A stretch of 64,000 nt of DNA from Haloechinothrix alba (GTDB lineage Bacteria; Actinomycetota; Actinomycetes; Mycobacteriales; Pseudonocardiaceae). Of this stretch, positions 26,366-35,108 are shown piece after piece; the first letter of the stretch is position 1; each line of letters opens with the position of its first letter. The notes under the pieces are model-generated. The model did not search any database and was not told the origin of the DNA. It saw only the letters and a list, made by a program, of their open reading frames with translations. The DNA lies in the NCBI RefSeq assembly GCF_900188115.1, contig NZ_FZNW01000017.1, forward strand, positions 52,303 to 116,302, read 5' to 3'. A program made the position numbers and the translations under genes.

Positions 26366-27163
26366 ATGCGGCCGCGGTCGATCGTGTTCGACCTGTTCGG
26401 CGACTACATCCGGTACCGCGGCGGCGCCGCGCGCCTGCGCTCCATCAGCGCGTTGCTCGACTGCTTCGGCGTAGGCGACAGCACAGTACGGGTCGTGATG
26501 GCGCGGCTGTGCAAGGAAGGATGGTTCGACGCGCACAAGAGCGGGCGCGAGACTGTCTACGCCCTCAACAGCGACAGCCTCCGCATGCTCGATGAAGGCC
26601 GAGACCGCATCTTCAATCCCGTTCGCGAACCGTGGGACGGGCAGTGGCACATGGTGATCTACTCCGTCCCGGAAGCCGAGCGCAGCATTCGCGACCAGGT
26701 GCGCAAGGAACTGGCCTGGCTGGGCTTCGGAGCGCTGGCCAGTTCGACGTACATCAGCCCACATGACCGGCTGCGGCAGATTTCCGAACACTTCGCGAAT
26801 GAGCCTGCGGTACGGCTGGACCTGTTGACCTGTCAATCCGGCGGAGTCGACACAGACCGCGAGATGGCAGCACGCTGCTGGGACCTCGAGTCGCTGAACG
26901 CCGACTACACGGAGTTCCTCACGACCTACGAGCCACGCCTCGGGCAGTACCGGCGCGGCGCACTCACCCCGATGGAAGCACTGGTCGAACGTACCCAGTT
27001 GATCTACGACTACCGCAAGTTCCCCTTCCGCGACCCGGACCTCCCACTCGAGTTGCTCCCGCAACGCTGGGTCGGCCGGCGCGCCCACGACGTGTTCATC
27101 GAAGCACACGACCTCCTTCAGGAGCCCGCCGAGAGCTACGTCGACACCGTCATCAACCAGTAG
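26366..27163 (+). CDS. PaaX-family transcriptional regulator
   Basis: 265 residues. The N-terminal winged helix-turn-helix (LLDCFGVGDSTVRVVMARLCKEGWF), the PaaX central domain (DGQWHMVIYSVPEAERSIRDQVRKEL) and the C-terminal PaaX_C domain (LPLELLPQRWVGRRAHDVFIEAH) are all visible. PaaX proteins repress aromatic catabolic genes and are released by aryl-CoA esters; here salicylyl-CoA or gentisyl-CoA would be logical ligands. AAGGAGG lies 5 bases before the chosen ATG. It lies between the esterase and the symporter genes. Confidence 0.9.
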   Translation: MRPRSIVFDLFGDYIRYRGGAARLRSISALLDCFGVGDSTVRVVMARLCKEGWFDAHKSGRETVYALNSDSLRMLDEGRDRIFNPVREPWDGQWHMVIYSVPEAERSIRDQVRKELAWLGFGALASSTYISPHDRLRQISEHFANEPAVRLDLLTCQSGGVDTDREMAARCWDLESLNADYTEFLTTYEPRLGQYRRGALTPMEALVERTQLIYDYRKFPFRDPDLPLELLPQRWVGRRAHDVFIEAHDLLQEPAESYVDTVINQ

Positions 27164-27201
27164 GTTCTGCCGGGCCCGCTCAGCGGGATCGTCTCGACAT
27201 T

Positions 27202-27222
27202 TTACGTGTCGATATTGACACG
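27202..27222 (+). promoter_or_regulatory. Candidate operator upstream of the symporter unit
   Basis: TTACGTGTC (27202-27210) extends into a perfect inverted repeat, CGTGTC (27205-27210) and GACACG (27217-27222), around GATATT. It shares nine bases with the site in front of the salicylate operon, so both may bind the same regulator. Confidence 0.5.
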
Positions 27223-27282
27223 AGCGTCGCATGAGTGTTTCCTATTAGTCACTCAACCCATGCGACCGAAGAGAGGTCGGAC

Positions 27283-27486
27283 GTGAACCGCACACGCCTC
27301 GTCATCGCGGGGGCCATCGTGATCGTCATGCTGGCGTTGCAATGGATCGGCTGGATCGGCTCGACCGCGGAGCCCGTCATCCTCGGTATACCCATCCAGT
27401 TCGCATACTTCATCGCCTACGCCGCACTGTCCGCTGTCGCAGTGTGGGCGATCTTCCGTCTGGTGTGGCCCGCCCGACACAAGTGA
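27283..27486 (+). CDS. Small two-helix membrane protein, symporter partner
   Basis: 67 residues from a GTG with GAGAGG 6 bases upstream. Two hydrophobic helices (about 5-22 and 30-58, including IQFAYFIAYAALSAVAVWAIF) and short basic ends. Small proteins of the DUF3311/YhdT kind commonly precede sodium/solute symporter genes and are thought to be accessory subunits. It is 42 bases from the symporter start. The family name is a guess from size and context. Confidence 0.7.
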   Translation: MNRTRLVIAGAIVIVMLALQWIGWIGSTAEPVILGIPIQFAYFIAYAALSAVAVWAIFRLVWPARHK

Positions 27487-27528
27487 ACTCACAGCACGCG
27501 TTGCACCGGATCTGAAAGAGACGCAACT

Positions 27529-29034
27529 ATGTCGGAAACCGCCCTCGTACTGCTCTGCGCGGCCACGTTCATCGTCTTCATGGCCCTGCTCGGGCGCGCG
27601 GCCGCCGCCAGAACGAAACACGACGCGGAGAGCTACTTTCTCGCCGATCGCGGTCTGCGTCGCACTGTGCTCTTCGCGGCGATCTTCGGTACCAACATGA
27701 CCGCCTTCGTGATGCTGGGCCTACCAGGCGTCGCCTACCACGGCGGTATCAGCATCTGGCTCATGCTCGCCACGCCGCTGCTGTTCGTGATGCCGCTGTC
27801 ATTCTACTTCGGATACCGGTGCTGGCTGGTCGCCCGCAGGTACGGCTACATCACTCCGGTGGAGTTCTACCGCGAACGGTTCCAGAGTGACGGCCTCGCC
27901 ATACTGATGTTTCTCGGTTTCGTCGGTTGGACGGTTCCCTATATCCTGACCGGTGTCATCGGTGGCGGACGCGCACTGGAAACCTTCACCGACGGGACCG
28001 TCCCGTACTGGGTGGGTGGGCTCGCCGTCACGCTCGTCGTCGCCTACTACACGTGGGCCGGTGGGATGAAGGCGACCGCCTGGACGAACACCGCCCAGAC
28101 CGCACTCTTCATGGCGTTCCTTCTGCTGATCGTGCTGCTTGTTCCTTCCGCAGCCGGCGGCACCGAGCGGATCATCGGCACGCTGCAACGCGAACAGCCA
28201 GAACTGTTGGTGCGCAGCTGGGAAGGACCGTTCAGCCTTGGCGCGACAGTAAGCCAGCTGATCCTGTTCTCGTTCATCATCTTCGCCTTCCCCTTCGTAT
28301 GGGTCCGGATGATCTCTGCCCGTAGCAGCAAGGACCTACGTATATCCGGCATCGCCTACCCGATCGCTCTGGTGGCGACGTGGGCGCCCGCGATCCTGCT
28401 CGGACTCTGGGGAGCTGCCGTGATCCGCGGACTGGCAGGCGGTGAAGCCGACTCGATCATTTTCATGATGACGGCCCAATTACTCCCGACCTGGGTAGCG
28501 GCATTCGGCCTGGTGGCGCTACTGGCGATTGTTATGTCGTCAATGGACGCCCAGATCCTGACGCTCAGCAACATGCTCAGCCGCGACATCGTCGGGCACT
28601 ACCGGAGCACAACATCCCCTACTGAGCAGGTGCGGTTCGCCCGTGCGTTCGTCCTCGTGCTGCTGGCGCTGACCTACGGCGTGTCACTTCTGGACATGCC
28701 GGGCATCTTCGATGTCGCCCAGTTCGCCTTCACCGGTTTCGCGGTGTTCTATCCGCTGCTGATCGCCGGAATCTTCTGGCGACGCGCCACCAAGTGGGGG
28801 GCGATCGCCAGCCTGGTCGTCGGCCAAACCATCGCGATCAGCGGGTATCTCGAATGGTATCCCGTGGTAGGCGGGCTGCAACCGGTGTTCTGGGGAGTCA
28901 CACTCGGCGCGCTCAGCCTCGTCGTCGTCAGCCTCCTTACACCGCGCCAAGACGCCGCAGCCGACCGATTCCACTCGGTGTGGAACGAGGTACGGCACGG
29001 TAAGCCGCAACCAGCGTCGGATCAGGGGAAGTAG
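27529..29034 (+). CDS. Sodium:solute symporter (SSS) family transporter
   Basis: 501 residues with about 13 membrane helices. Typical SSS features include FLADRGLRRTVLFAAIFGTN near the N-terminus, the core helix containing YYTWAGGMKATAWTN (the SSS signature region) and SSMDAQILTLSNMLSRDIV in the second inverted repeat, where the Na+ site lies. It would import an organic acid with Na+; the context (PaaX, salicylate operon, shared operator) suggests an aromatic acid, but sequence alone does not decide this. Confidence 0.9.
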   Translation: MSETALVLLCAATFIVFMALLGRAAAARTKHDAESYFLADRGLRRTVLFAAIFGTNMTAFVMLGLPGVAYHGGISIWLMLATPLLFVMPLSFYFGYRCWLVARRYGYITPVEFYRERFQSDGLAILMFLGFVGWTVPYILTGVIGGGRALETFTDGTVPYWVGGLAVTLVVAYYTWAGGMKATAWTNTAQTALFMAFLLLIVLLVPSAAGGTERIIGTLQREQPELLVRSWEGPFSLGATVSQLILFSFIIFAFPFVWVRMISARSSKDLRISGIAYPIALVATWAPAILLGLWGAAVIRGLAGGEADSIIFMMTAQLLPTWVAAFGLVALLAIVMSSMDAQILTLSNMLSRDIVGHYRSTTSPTEQVRFARAFVLVLLALTYGVSLLDMPGIFDVAQFAFTGFAVFYPLLIAGIFWRRATKWGAIASLVVGQTIAISGYLEWYPVVGGLQPVFWGVTLGALSLVVVSLLTPRQDAAADRFHSVWNEVRHGKPQPASDQGK

Positions 29035-29252
29035 CGAACGCCACCGGCCAGGACAGGGAACCTGAGAAGTCGCTGTCACGAAACATGGGGAGCACGACGG
29101 CCGTCCGTGGGAGTGTGGAGCTGGCGCAGTCGCTGCCCCAGCGGCCGGAGAAGACGACTCCGGATCTGCCGCGGGAGTTCTCGCACACGTTCACAGAAGC
29201 GCTGATGAGCACCGAGGCCTGCAATCATCCGCGGTACTTCTTACAGCGTCGC

Positions 29253-29484
29253 CAGCCACCGACCGGGCAAATCGCCGTGGCCGTACCCGCCGATCCGATG
29301 CGCGGGCGACCTCGCAGGCCTGAAGAACCGCTCCGAAGCCGTCCGCGAAGGGCTGCTCCGGCTGATGCACCGCCAAGCAACCCACGCCGAACTCGACCGC
29401 CTCACCCACGCCCTCCACCTCTACCTCGACCTCAACCAGCGCCGCAGCTTGTGGAGTCCGCCCGCAGTGAGGGCATGGAGTTGA
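29253..29484 (+). pseudogene. Broken ribbon-helix-helix antitoxin-like gene
   Basis: Two adjacent frames together resemble a CopG/ParD-type antitoxin: TGQIAVAVPADPMR in one frame (about 29262-29303), then from 29305 in another frame DLAGLKNRSEAVREGLLRLM, ending at TGA 29482-29484. NRSEAVREGL is the classical second-helix motif. The beta-strand-to-helix loop is shortened and the frame is shifted, and no toxin gene follows, so it is a remnant. The rest of 29035-29548 shows nothing else I recognise. Confidence 0.5.
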
Positions 29485-29548
29485 TACTGCCGCTCACTGC
29501 AGGTCCTTCCTCCGAGCCGAGTGCGGCGTGTCAGACCAGATGTACCAC

Positions 29549-30865
29549 TCACCGGACAGTCGCGCCCGGTGCGGCGGCGTACCGGTCGCCGATCATCCGC
29601 GGGACGAGAAGGGCAACAGATGCCCCGATCAGCGCGGGGATGGCGAAGGCGTAGAAGTTCCACTGGCTCGGGACGCCGGAGGAGAGGACCACCGCACCCA
29701 GCGTGGGGCCGACGATGGCGCCGAGGCGGCCCACGGCCAGTGCCCAGGGCAGGCCGTTGCCGCGAAGTTCGGCGGGGTAGCGGGTAACGATCAAGGCGTT
29801 GCCCATGATCTGTGCTCCGATGAACCCGAAGCCGCTGACGAACATCAGTACATAGAGGATCCAGATGGTCGGGTTGAGGCTCATCAGGACCAGGCTGATG
29901 GTGCCGACGAGGAATGCGATGACCACGACGGACTTGGGTCCGACGACGTCGGCGACTCGGCCGCCGGCAATGACGCCGACCCCGACCCCGACCCACATGG
30001 CGGCCGCCTGCAGCAAGGCGGAACCGACGCTGTAGCCCGCGTCCTGCATGATCGTGGGCAACCAGGCGCTGATGCCGAATACGAGTAGCAAGCCGCAGAA
30101 CGACATCACCCAGAACAGCAGGGTCGGCCACCACACACCCTTTGCCAGGAGGGCGCCAAGTCCCATGAAGCGGCCGGGACGTTTGGTGGTGACAGGTGGT
30201 GCCGCGGGCAGGCCGTAACCCGCCTCGACGGCTTCGGCGTCGTCGACCCGTCCGGTGCGACGCAGATGCACCGGGCTCTCGGGAAGCTTGCGCAGTAGCG
30301 GCGCGAGGACAAGGACCGGCACGACGCCGATCACGTAGAGCCACCGGAAGGAGAAGTCGACGAGTGCTGCGGCGAACAGCGGAGCGCAGAGTGCACCGGC
30401 TGCGTAGCCGCTCATGATCAGGCCGACGTTTCGGGAGACCCGGCTGGGCGTGCTGAGGTCCGCGATGTACGCGTTGATCGTTGGGAGTACAACGCCCAGG
30501 CCTAGACCGACGACGAGCCGGCCTAGGCCGAAGATCTCCGCACTCGGCGCGACCGCACTCATCAGCATGCCCAGGCTGAAGATGACCACGGCTCCGGTGA
30601 TGAGCCGGAGCGGGCCGAACCGGTGGACAACCGCGCCGGCGAAAGCCGCGCCGACCAGCATGCCGATGCCGACGAGAGAGCCGATGAAGCCGGCACTCGA
30701 GACGTCCACACCGAGCGAGGTGTTCTTGAGGATGGCTGGCACGGAGGCGCCGTAGACGGCCAGGTCGTAGCCCTCCAGCGAAGAGATGACCCAGGCGATG
30801 GCCAGCAGGCCACCGCTGCTGGTCAACCTGCGGGAACGGACGGCGGTGTCCTTGGTGGTCTTCAT
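29549..30865 (-). CDS. tsdT: MFS aromatic-acid:H+ symporter (AAHS family)
   Basis: 438 residues with 12 predicted helices. The opening block ISSLEGYDLAVYGASVPAIL carries the DxxxxG-type acidic residue typical of the aromatic acid/H+ symporters (PcaK, BenK, MhpT group), and the loop between helices 2 and 3 is GAAFAGAVVHRFGPLRL. It likely imports gamma-resorcylate or a related hydroxybenzoate for the pathway to its right; the symbol follows the Rhodococcus tsd cluster by context. ATG 30865 has AGGAG upstream. TAGTGA repeats lie 65-90 bases upstream. Confidence 0.85.
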   Translation of the reverse strand: MKTTKDTAVRSRRLTSSGGLLAIAWVISSLEGYDLAVYGASVPAILKNTSLGVDVSSAGFIGSLVGIGMLVGAAFAGAVVHRFGPLRLITGAVVIFSLGMLMSAVAPSAEIFGLGRLVVGLGLGVVLPTINAYIADLSTPSRVSRNVGLIMSGYAAGALCAPLFAAALVDFSFRWLYVIGVVPVLVLAPLLRKLPESPVHLRRTGRVDDAEAVEAGYGLPAAPPVTTKRPGRFMGLGALLAKGVWWPTLLFWVMSFCGLLLVFGISAWLPTIMQDAGYSVGSALLQAAAMWVGVGVGVIAGGRVADVVGPKSVVVIAFLVGTISLVLMSLNPTIWILYVLMFVSGFGFIGAQIMGNALIVTRYPAELRGNGLPWALAVGRLGAIVGPTLGAVVLSSGVPSQWNFYAFAIPALIGASVALLVPRMIGDRYAAAPGATVR

Positions 30866-30929
30866 GGGTGCTCCTAGACGCCCTCGCGGGGCCACTCCGG
30901 TCGCGACGCGCGTCCAACCGGTTCTGTAA

Positions 30930-30957
30930 TAGTGAATTAGTTAATCAATAGTGATTA
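30930..30957 (-). promoter_or_regulatory. Candidate operator of the transporter gene
   Basis: TAGTGAATT (30930-30938) and TAGTGATT (30949-30956) form a direct repeat, and TAATCA (30942-30947) pairs with TGATTA (30952-30957). TAGTGAA also forms the half-site of the perfect repeat before the resorcylate operon, suggesting one regulator for both. Confidence 0.45.
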
Positions 30958-31107
30958 CGAGTCTGGTGGCGTGTCAAGGGCTACGTGGCAGTTACCGTCA
31001 GATGGACAGGAGTGCTCTTCGCGTGGTGGCAGGAGCGAGGGGTGCTGCAGGATGCGTGACAGCCGAGATGGCTTGCCCGAGGGGCGGGCCGGAAGGATGT
31101 CGCTGCG

Positions 31108-31470
31108 GGCAAGCCGTATCCCCGTGAGTTCCGTGAAGACGTCGTGCGCATCGCCCGCAATCGCGAGTCCGGTACCCGCTCGTGGGCGAGCTGGCCACGG
31201 ACGGGATCGCCGTGGCGGTGGCATGCCGAGTGCTTGAGCTTGACGGCCAGCATCACTACCGGTGGGAGATTCGGCCGGTCACCGCCACCGAGCTGAACCG
31301 AGGCGTATGTGGCCAACACGGTCTTCGACGTCCACCACGACGATCCGGAGTTCGGCTATCGGCTCCTGACCCGACCAGGCCCGAGCCGCCGGTGTCACCG
31401 CGGCCGAACGCACGATCTGGCGGACCTGCTCCGACAACGGCTGGTGAAGGAGCGACCCCGGGAGGTCGTC
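31108..31470 (+). mobile_element. Decayed IS3-family insertion sequence
   Basis: From 31108 the plus strand encodes KPYPREFREDVVRIARNRES, the usual N-terminus of an IS3-family OrfA, which soon loses its frame. From 31303 another frame gives AYVANTVFDVHHDDPEFGYR and, after a shift, a segment matching the VTAAERTIWRTCSDNGW block of OrfB. The DDE integrase core is missing. I saw no terminal inverted repeats. The remnant separates the transporter promoter from the end of the IclR gene. The stretch 30960-31107 shows nothing else. Confidence 0.65.
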
Positions 31471-32287
31471 AGGCCTCGCTTCTCGCTCCGGCTGCGCCGC
31501 CGAGGTCGGCGGTGATCTCCTCGGTGATCCGGAGGAGCTCGTATTCGATGTCGGTCATCGTCTTGTCGTCGGCCAGGCGCTCCGGCAGTGCGACGGCGAG
31601 CGCCAGTGGGATCGACTCGCCGGCCGGGAAGACAGGAGCGGCCACCGAGGCGACGCCGGGGATCACTCCGCCGGACGTCACTGCCAGTCCGCGCTCGTGG
31701 ACGCTGGTGCGGATCTGCTCGATCTCTTCGCTGGTGGGGGATGCTTCTCCCTGTAGCGCGAGCTGGCTTCCCAGGACCGGGTCGGTCATGGTTCGAGGCA
31801 GGTAGGCGAGATAGATCCGTCCCACTGAGGATGTCAGTAGCGGCATGGTAGCGCCGACACGGACGGTGATGGGTAACGCGTAGGCGCCGTAATCCCACCG
31901 GACGATGACGGGCCCGTTGTCCCCCCATGCGGCCAGGTTCACGGAGTGGGAGGTGCGGTCGCGCAGGGTGGGCAGGTATTCGGTGGCCAGCCCAACCTCG
32001 TCCATGCGGCGCAGCGCCTCGATGCCCAGCCGCCGCATGCCGGGGCCGAGGTCATAGAGGCCGGACCGCTGCGACTGCGCCACAAGGCCAACCCGACACA
32101 GACTCACCAGGTAGCGATGGGCCTTGCTTGCCCCCATGTCCGCGGCGGCGGCGATCTCGGTCAGGCTCATCGGCCTCAGTCCTTGCTCGATCGCTTGTAG
32201 CACGGTCATGGCCAGCTCCACGGACTGGATCCCCTGGCGAGGGGCGGCGGGCGCAGGTTCTGACGGCTCGTCGTTGGGTCGACTCAC
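31469..32287 (-). CDS. tsdR: IclR-family transcriptional regulator
   Basis: 272 residues. The N-terminal winged helix (LRPMSLTEIAAAADMGASKAHRYLVSL) and the IclR effector domain (DRTSHSVNLAAWGDNGPVIVRW; SVGRIYLAYLP) are clear. It is divergent from the resorcylate operon and separated from it by a gap with a perfect 9-bp inverted repeat, so it very probably controls that operon and possibly the transporter. I chose a GTG at 32287 close to the domain start; no good ribosome site supports it, and upstream ATGs up to 32419 remain possible. Confidence 0.85.
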   Translation of the reverse strand: MSRPNDEPSEPAPAAPRQGIQSVELAMTVLQAIEQGLRPMSLTEIAAAADMGASKAHRYLVSLCRVGLVAQSQRSGLYDLGPGMRRLGIEALRRMDEVGLATEYLPTLRDRTSHSVNLAAWGDNGPVIVRWDYGAYALPITVRVGATMPLLTSSVGRIYLAYLPRTMTDPVLGSQLALQGEASPTSEEIEQIRTSVHERGLAVTSGGVIPGVASVAAPVFPAGESIPLALAVALPERLADDKTMTDIEYELLRITEEITADLGGAAGARSEA

Positions 32288-32357
32288 GATGGACGAGTCT
32301 ACGTGGCGGCCAGTAGCGCGACGGCGTGCGTCGACGTGTGCGCGAACCCCAACTCGT

Positions 32358-32401
32358 ATTTCACTATAATGCATTGACTTTATGACTAGTGAAATCATAT
32401 G
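32358..32401 (+). promoter_or_regulatory. Promoter and IclR-type operator of the resorcylate operon
   Basis: ATTTCACTA (32358-32366) and TAGTGAAAT (32387-32395) are perfect 9-bp complements 20 bases apart. TTGACT (32374-32379) and CATATG (32396-32401) with a 16-base spacer could be the rightward promoter, so the right half-site lies between its boxes. Leftward, TATAGT overlaps the left half-site. Occupancy would therefore affect both genes. Confidence 0.6.
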
Positions 32402-32489
32402 GTCAGTGTGTTGTGACACTCACGTCCCGCCGTGACGAGGCTGGGGCGACATGACGGGACGGCGCGCACGCGAAAGGAATCCCGGATCA

Positions 32490-34058
32490 ATGACGACTGC
32501 ATCGGCACCCGCTCCTGCGGATGAGGACACCACCGTGTTCGACGTGGCGATCGTCGGCTACGGGCCGACCGGCATGGCCTTGGCCGCGCTCCTCGGTCAG
32601 CAGGGCCGGAGCGTGGTGGTGCTGGAGCGTTATGAGGGCCTTTACAACCTGCCGCGGGCAGCGGCGTTCGACGACGAGACCATGCGGACCTTCCAGAAGC
32701 TCGGCGTGGCCGAGCAGATGCTGCCCGGTACCAACGTGCAGCGGGGCTACGTCTGGGTCAACGGCAAGAACGACGTCTTGCTCGACATCGAGTACGACAA
32801 TCCCGGTCGCTGCGGCTGGCCGGCGCAATACATGATGTACCAGCCACACCTCGAGGCGACCCTCGACCGGCTGGTGAAGTCGTTCTCCGGTGTCGAAGTG
32901 CGGCAGGGCGTAACGGTCGTCGCGGTCGAAGAGGGGATCGACCGAGTTGAGGTCCTGGGCCGCTCGGCCGACGGTACGGAGCATCAGGTGAGCGCCCATT
33001 ACCTCGTAGGGGCCGATGGTGGCAACGGCTTCGTCCGGCAGCACCTGGGAGGTCGGCTGGACGACTACGGCTTCTTCGAAAACTGGCTGGTGTGCGACTT
33101 CAAGCTCCATCACGAGGTCCCGGGCCTGCCCACGTTCCGTCAGGTGTGCAACCCAGCCGAGCCGATCGCCATCGTCAACATTGGACCGAAGTATCACCGG
33201 TTCTCCTTCCGGCTCGAGGCTGACACCAGCCGGGAGGAGGCAGTCCGGCCCGACACCGTCTGGCCGCGGGTCGCCGAGTTCCTCACGCCCGAGGACGCCG
33301 AACTGGTGCGGGTGGCCAATTACACCTTCCGTTCATGCATCGTCGACACGTGGCGCCGCGACCGCGTCGTACTGGCCGGTGACGCGGCCCACCAGATGCC
33401 GCCCTTCTTGGCGCAGGGGATGGTTTCGGGTATTCGGGACGCCCGCAACCTCGCGTGGAAGCTCGATATGGTGCTGGCCGGCCACCCCGAGTCGTTGCTG
33501 GACAGCTACCAGGCCGAGCGCGAGCCACACGTCCGCTTCATCACCGAGAAAGCGATCGAGCTCGGCCGGGTGCAAACGATGCGCGACGTGGCGGAGGCCG
33601 AGAAGCGCGACGCGCGCATGATCGCTGCACGCAAGGCCAACGAGAAGCCGGACAAGCTGACGTACCCGCCGCTCTCCGGTGGCCTCGTGGCCAACCATGG
33701 CGGCATTTTTCCGCAAGGACTTGTGTCCACAGTAGATGGAACAGCGCTGTTCGACGAGGTCGCCGGCACCGGCTGGCTGATCGTCGCCAACGGTCCCGCT
33801 GCCCTGACCTCCGTCGCGCAGGAGGATCGCGACGCCTTCGCCGCACTCGGTGGGAAGGAGGTCGTGTTCGGGTTCGCGAGCATGTACGGCGGTTCCGAGA
33901 TCTCCGACACCGGCGGTGTCTACGCCCCATGGTTCACCGACAACAACTGCGTCGCTGCGATCGTGCGACCCGACAGCTACATCTACGGCGTCGCGCGCGA
34001 CCCCGAGGAGCTGGCCGCGCTGGCCAAGGGCCTGCTCGCAGCGGTCGGCCGTCCCTGA
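32490..34058 (+). CDS. tsdB: Resorcinol 4-hydroxylase-like FAD monooxygenase (MhpA/PheA type)
   Basis: About 522 residues of the class A flavin monooxygenases. GxGxxG is in VAIVGYGPTGMALAALLG, the DG motif in LVGADGGNGFVR, and GD in RVVLAGDAAHQMPPFLAQGM. It has the C-terminal thioredoxin-like extension usual in MhpA/phenol hydroxylases. Next to a gamma-resorcylate decarboxylase and a hydroxyquinol dioxygenase it should hydroxylate resorcinol to hydroxyquinol. The ATG at 32490 follows AAAGGAA; an in-frame upstream ATG at 32451 is less likely. Gene order matches tsdB-A-D-C of Rhodococcus. Confidence 0.85.
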   Translation: MTTASAPAPADEDTTVFDVAIVGYGPTGMALAALLGQQGRSVVVLERYEGLYNLPRAAAFDDETMRTFQKLGVAEQMLPGTNVQRGYVWVNGKNDVLLDIEYDNPGRCGWPAQYMMYQPHLEATLDRLVKSFSGVEVRQGVTVVAVEEGIDRVEVLGRSADGTEHQVSAHYLVGADGGNGFVRQHLGGRLDDYGFFENWLVCDFKLHHEVPGLPTFRQVCNPAEPIAIVNIGPKYHRFSFRLEADTSREEAVRPDTVWPRVAEFLTPEDAELVRVANYTFRSCIVDTWRRDRVVLAGDAAHQMPPFLAQGMVSGIRDARNLAWKLDMVLAGHPESLLDSYQAEREPHVRFITEKAIELGRVQTMRDVAEAEKRDARMIAARKANEKPDKLTYPPLSGGLVANHGGIFPQGLVSTVDGTALFDEVAGTGWLIVANGPAALTSVAQEDRDAFAALGGKEVVFGFASMYGGSEISDTGGVYAPWFTDNNCVAAIVRPDSYIYGVARDPEELAALAKGLLAAVGRP

Positions 34059-34118
34059 ATCGCTCCGCGGCACGCGGTCCCCACCAACCCCGCTCGTCAG
34101 ACCACCACAGGAGCAATG

Positions 34119-35108
34119 ATGCAGAACAAGGTCGCCCTCGAAGAGCACTTCGCCATTCCCGACACCCTGGACGATTCGGCGGGGTTCGTGCCCAGTACGT
34201 ACTGGAACGAGCTCCGGGCGCGGCTCCTCGACATCCAAGACACCCGCCTGAAACTCATGGACCAGCATGGGATCGAGACGATGATCCTGTCCCTCAACGC
34301 CCCTGCTGTCCAGGCCATCCCTGACCGGATATGCGCAATCGACGTGGCGCGCCGGGCCAACGACGCGCTCGCCGAGGAATGCGCCAAGCGGCCGGACAGG
34401 TTCCGAGCCTTCGCCGCGCTGCCGCTCCAGGACCCGGACGCAGCGAGCGAGGAGCTGCACAGGTGCGTCACCGAGCTGGGCTTCGTCGGCGCTCTGGTCA
34501 ACGGCTTTTCTCAAGATGAAGCCCAGGGCGGGGGCAATGAGCCACTCTACTACGACCTGCCGCAGTACCGGTCCTTCTGGGCCGAGGTCGCACGACTGAA
34601 CGTGCCCTTCTACCTGCATCCCCGCAATCCGCTGCCACAAGACGCGCGCATCTACGACGGTCATCCGTGGCTGCTGGGCCCGACGTGGGGCTTCGCCCAG
34701 GAGACTGCCGTCCATGCGCTGCGGCTGATGGGATCCGGCCTCTTCGACGAGTACCCGTCGCTGGACATCATCCTGGGGCACCTGGGTGAGGGGATCCCGG
34801 CCATGCTGTGGCGGATCGACAACCGGAACGCTTGGGTGGACGTGCCCGCGGCCCATCCCGCGCAGCGCCGGTTCGCCGACTACTTCACCGAGAACTTCCA
34901 CCTGACGACGTCGGGCAACTTCCGGACCCAGACCCTGATCGACGCCATCCTCGAGCTGGGGTCCGACCGGATCATGTTCTCGACCGACTGGCCGTTCGAG
35001 AACATCGACCACGCGGCGGACTGGTTCGACGCGGCCTCGATCTCGGAGGCGGACCGGAAGCGGATCGGGAGTACGAACGCCCGGCGGCTGTTCGGGCTGG
35101 AGGGGTGA
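34119..35108 (+). CDS. tsdA: Gamma-resorcylate (2,6-dihydroxybenzoate) decarboxylase
   Basis: 329 residues of the amidohydrolase-2 family. The opening KVALEEHFAIP gives metal ligands Glu8 and His10; the His in PFYLHPRNPLP and the Asp in FSTDWPFENIDHA complete the site. The stretches MILSLNAPAVQAIPDR, NEPLYYDLPQYRSFW and TTSGNFRTQTLIDAIL are nearly identical to characterised gamma-resorcylate decarboxylases as I remember them. It converts 2,6-dihydroxybenzoate to resorcinol without oxygen. Of two adjacent ATGs the second (34119) has AGGAG at good spacing. The stop overlaps the next start (TGATG). Confidence 0.93.
   Translation: MQNKVALEEHFAIPDTLDDSAGFVPSTYWNELRARLLDIQDTRLKLMDQHGIETMILSLNAPAVQAIPDRICAIDVARRANDALAEECAKRPDRFRAFAALPLQDPDAASEELHRCVTELGFVGALVNGFSQDEAQGGGNEPLYYDLPQYRSFWAEVARLNVPFYLHPRNPLPQDARIYDGHPWLLGPTWGFAQETAVHALRLMGSGLFDEYPSLDIILGHLGEGIPAMLWRIDNRNAWVDVPAAHPAQRRFADYFTENFHLTTSGNFRTQTLIDAILELGSDRIMFSTDWPFENIDHAADWFDAASISEADRKRIGSTNARRLFGLEG

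Noticed and set aside
27202..27222. CRISPR-like or terminator function for short inverted repeats such as this
   Set aside because: No repeated units with spacers occur anywhere in the window, and this repeat lies upstream, not downstream, of genes; operator is the better reading.
33333..35012. 559-residue minus-strand frame
   Set aside because: Antisense to the resorcinol hydroxylase and the decarboxylase, both strongly conserved.
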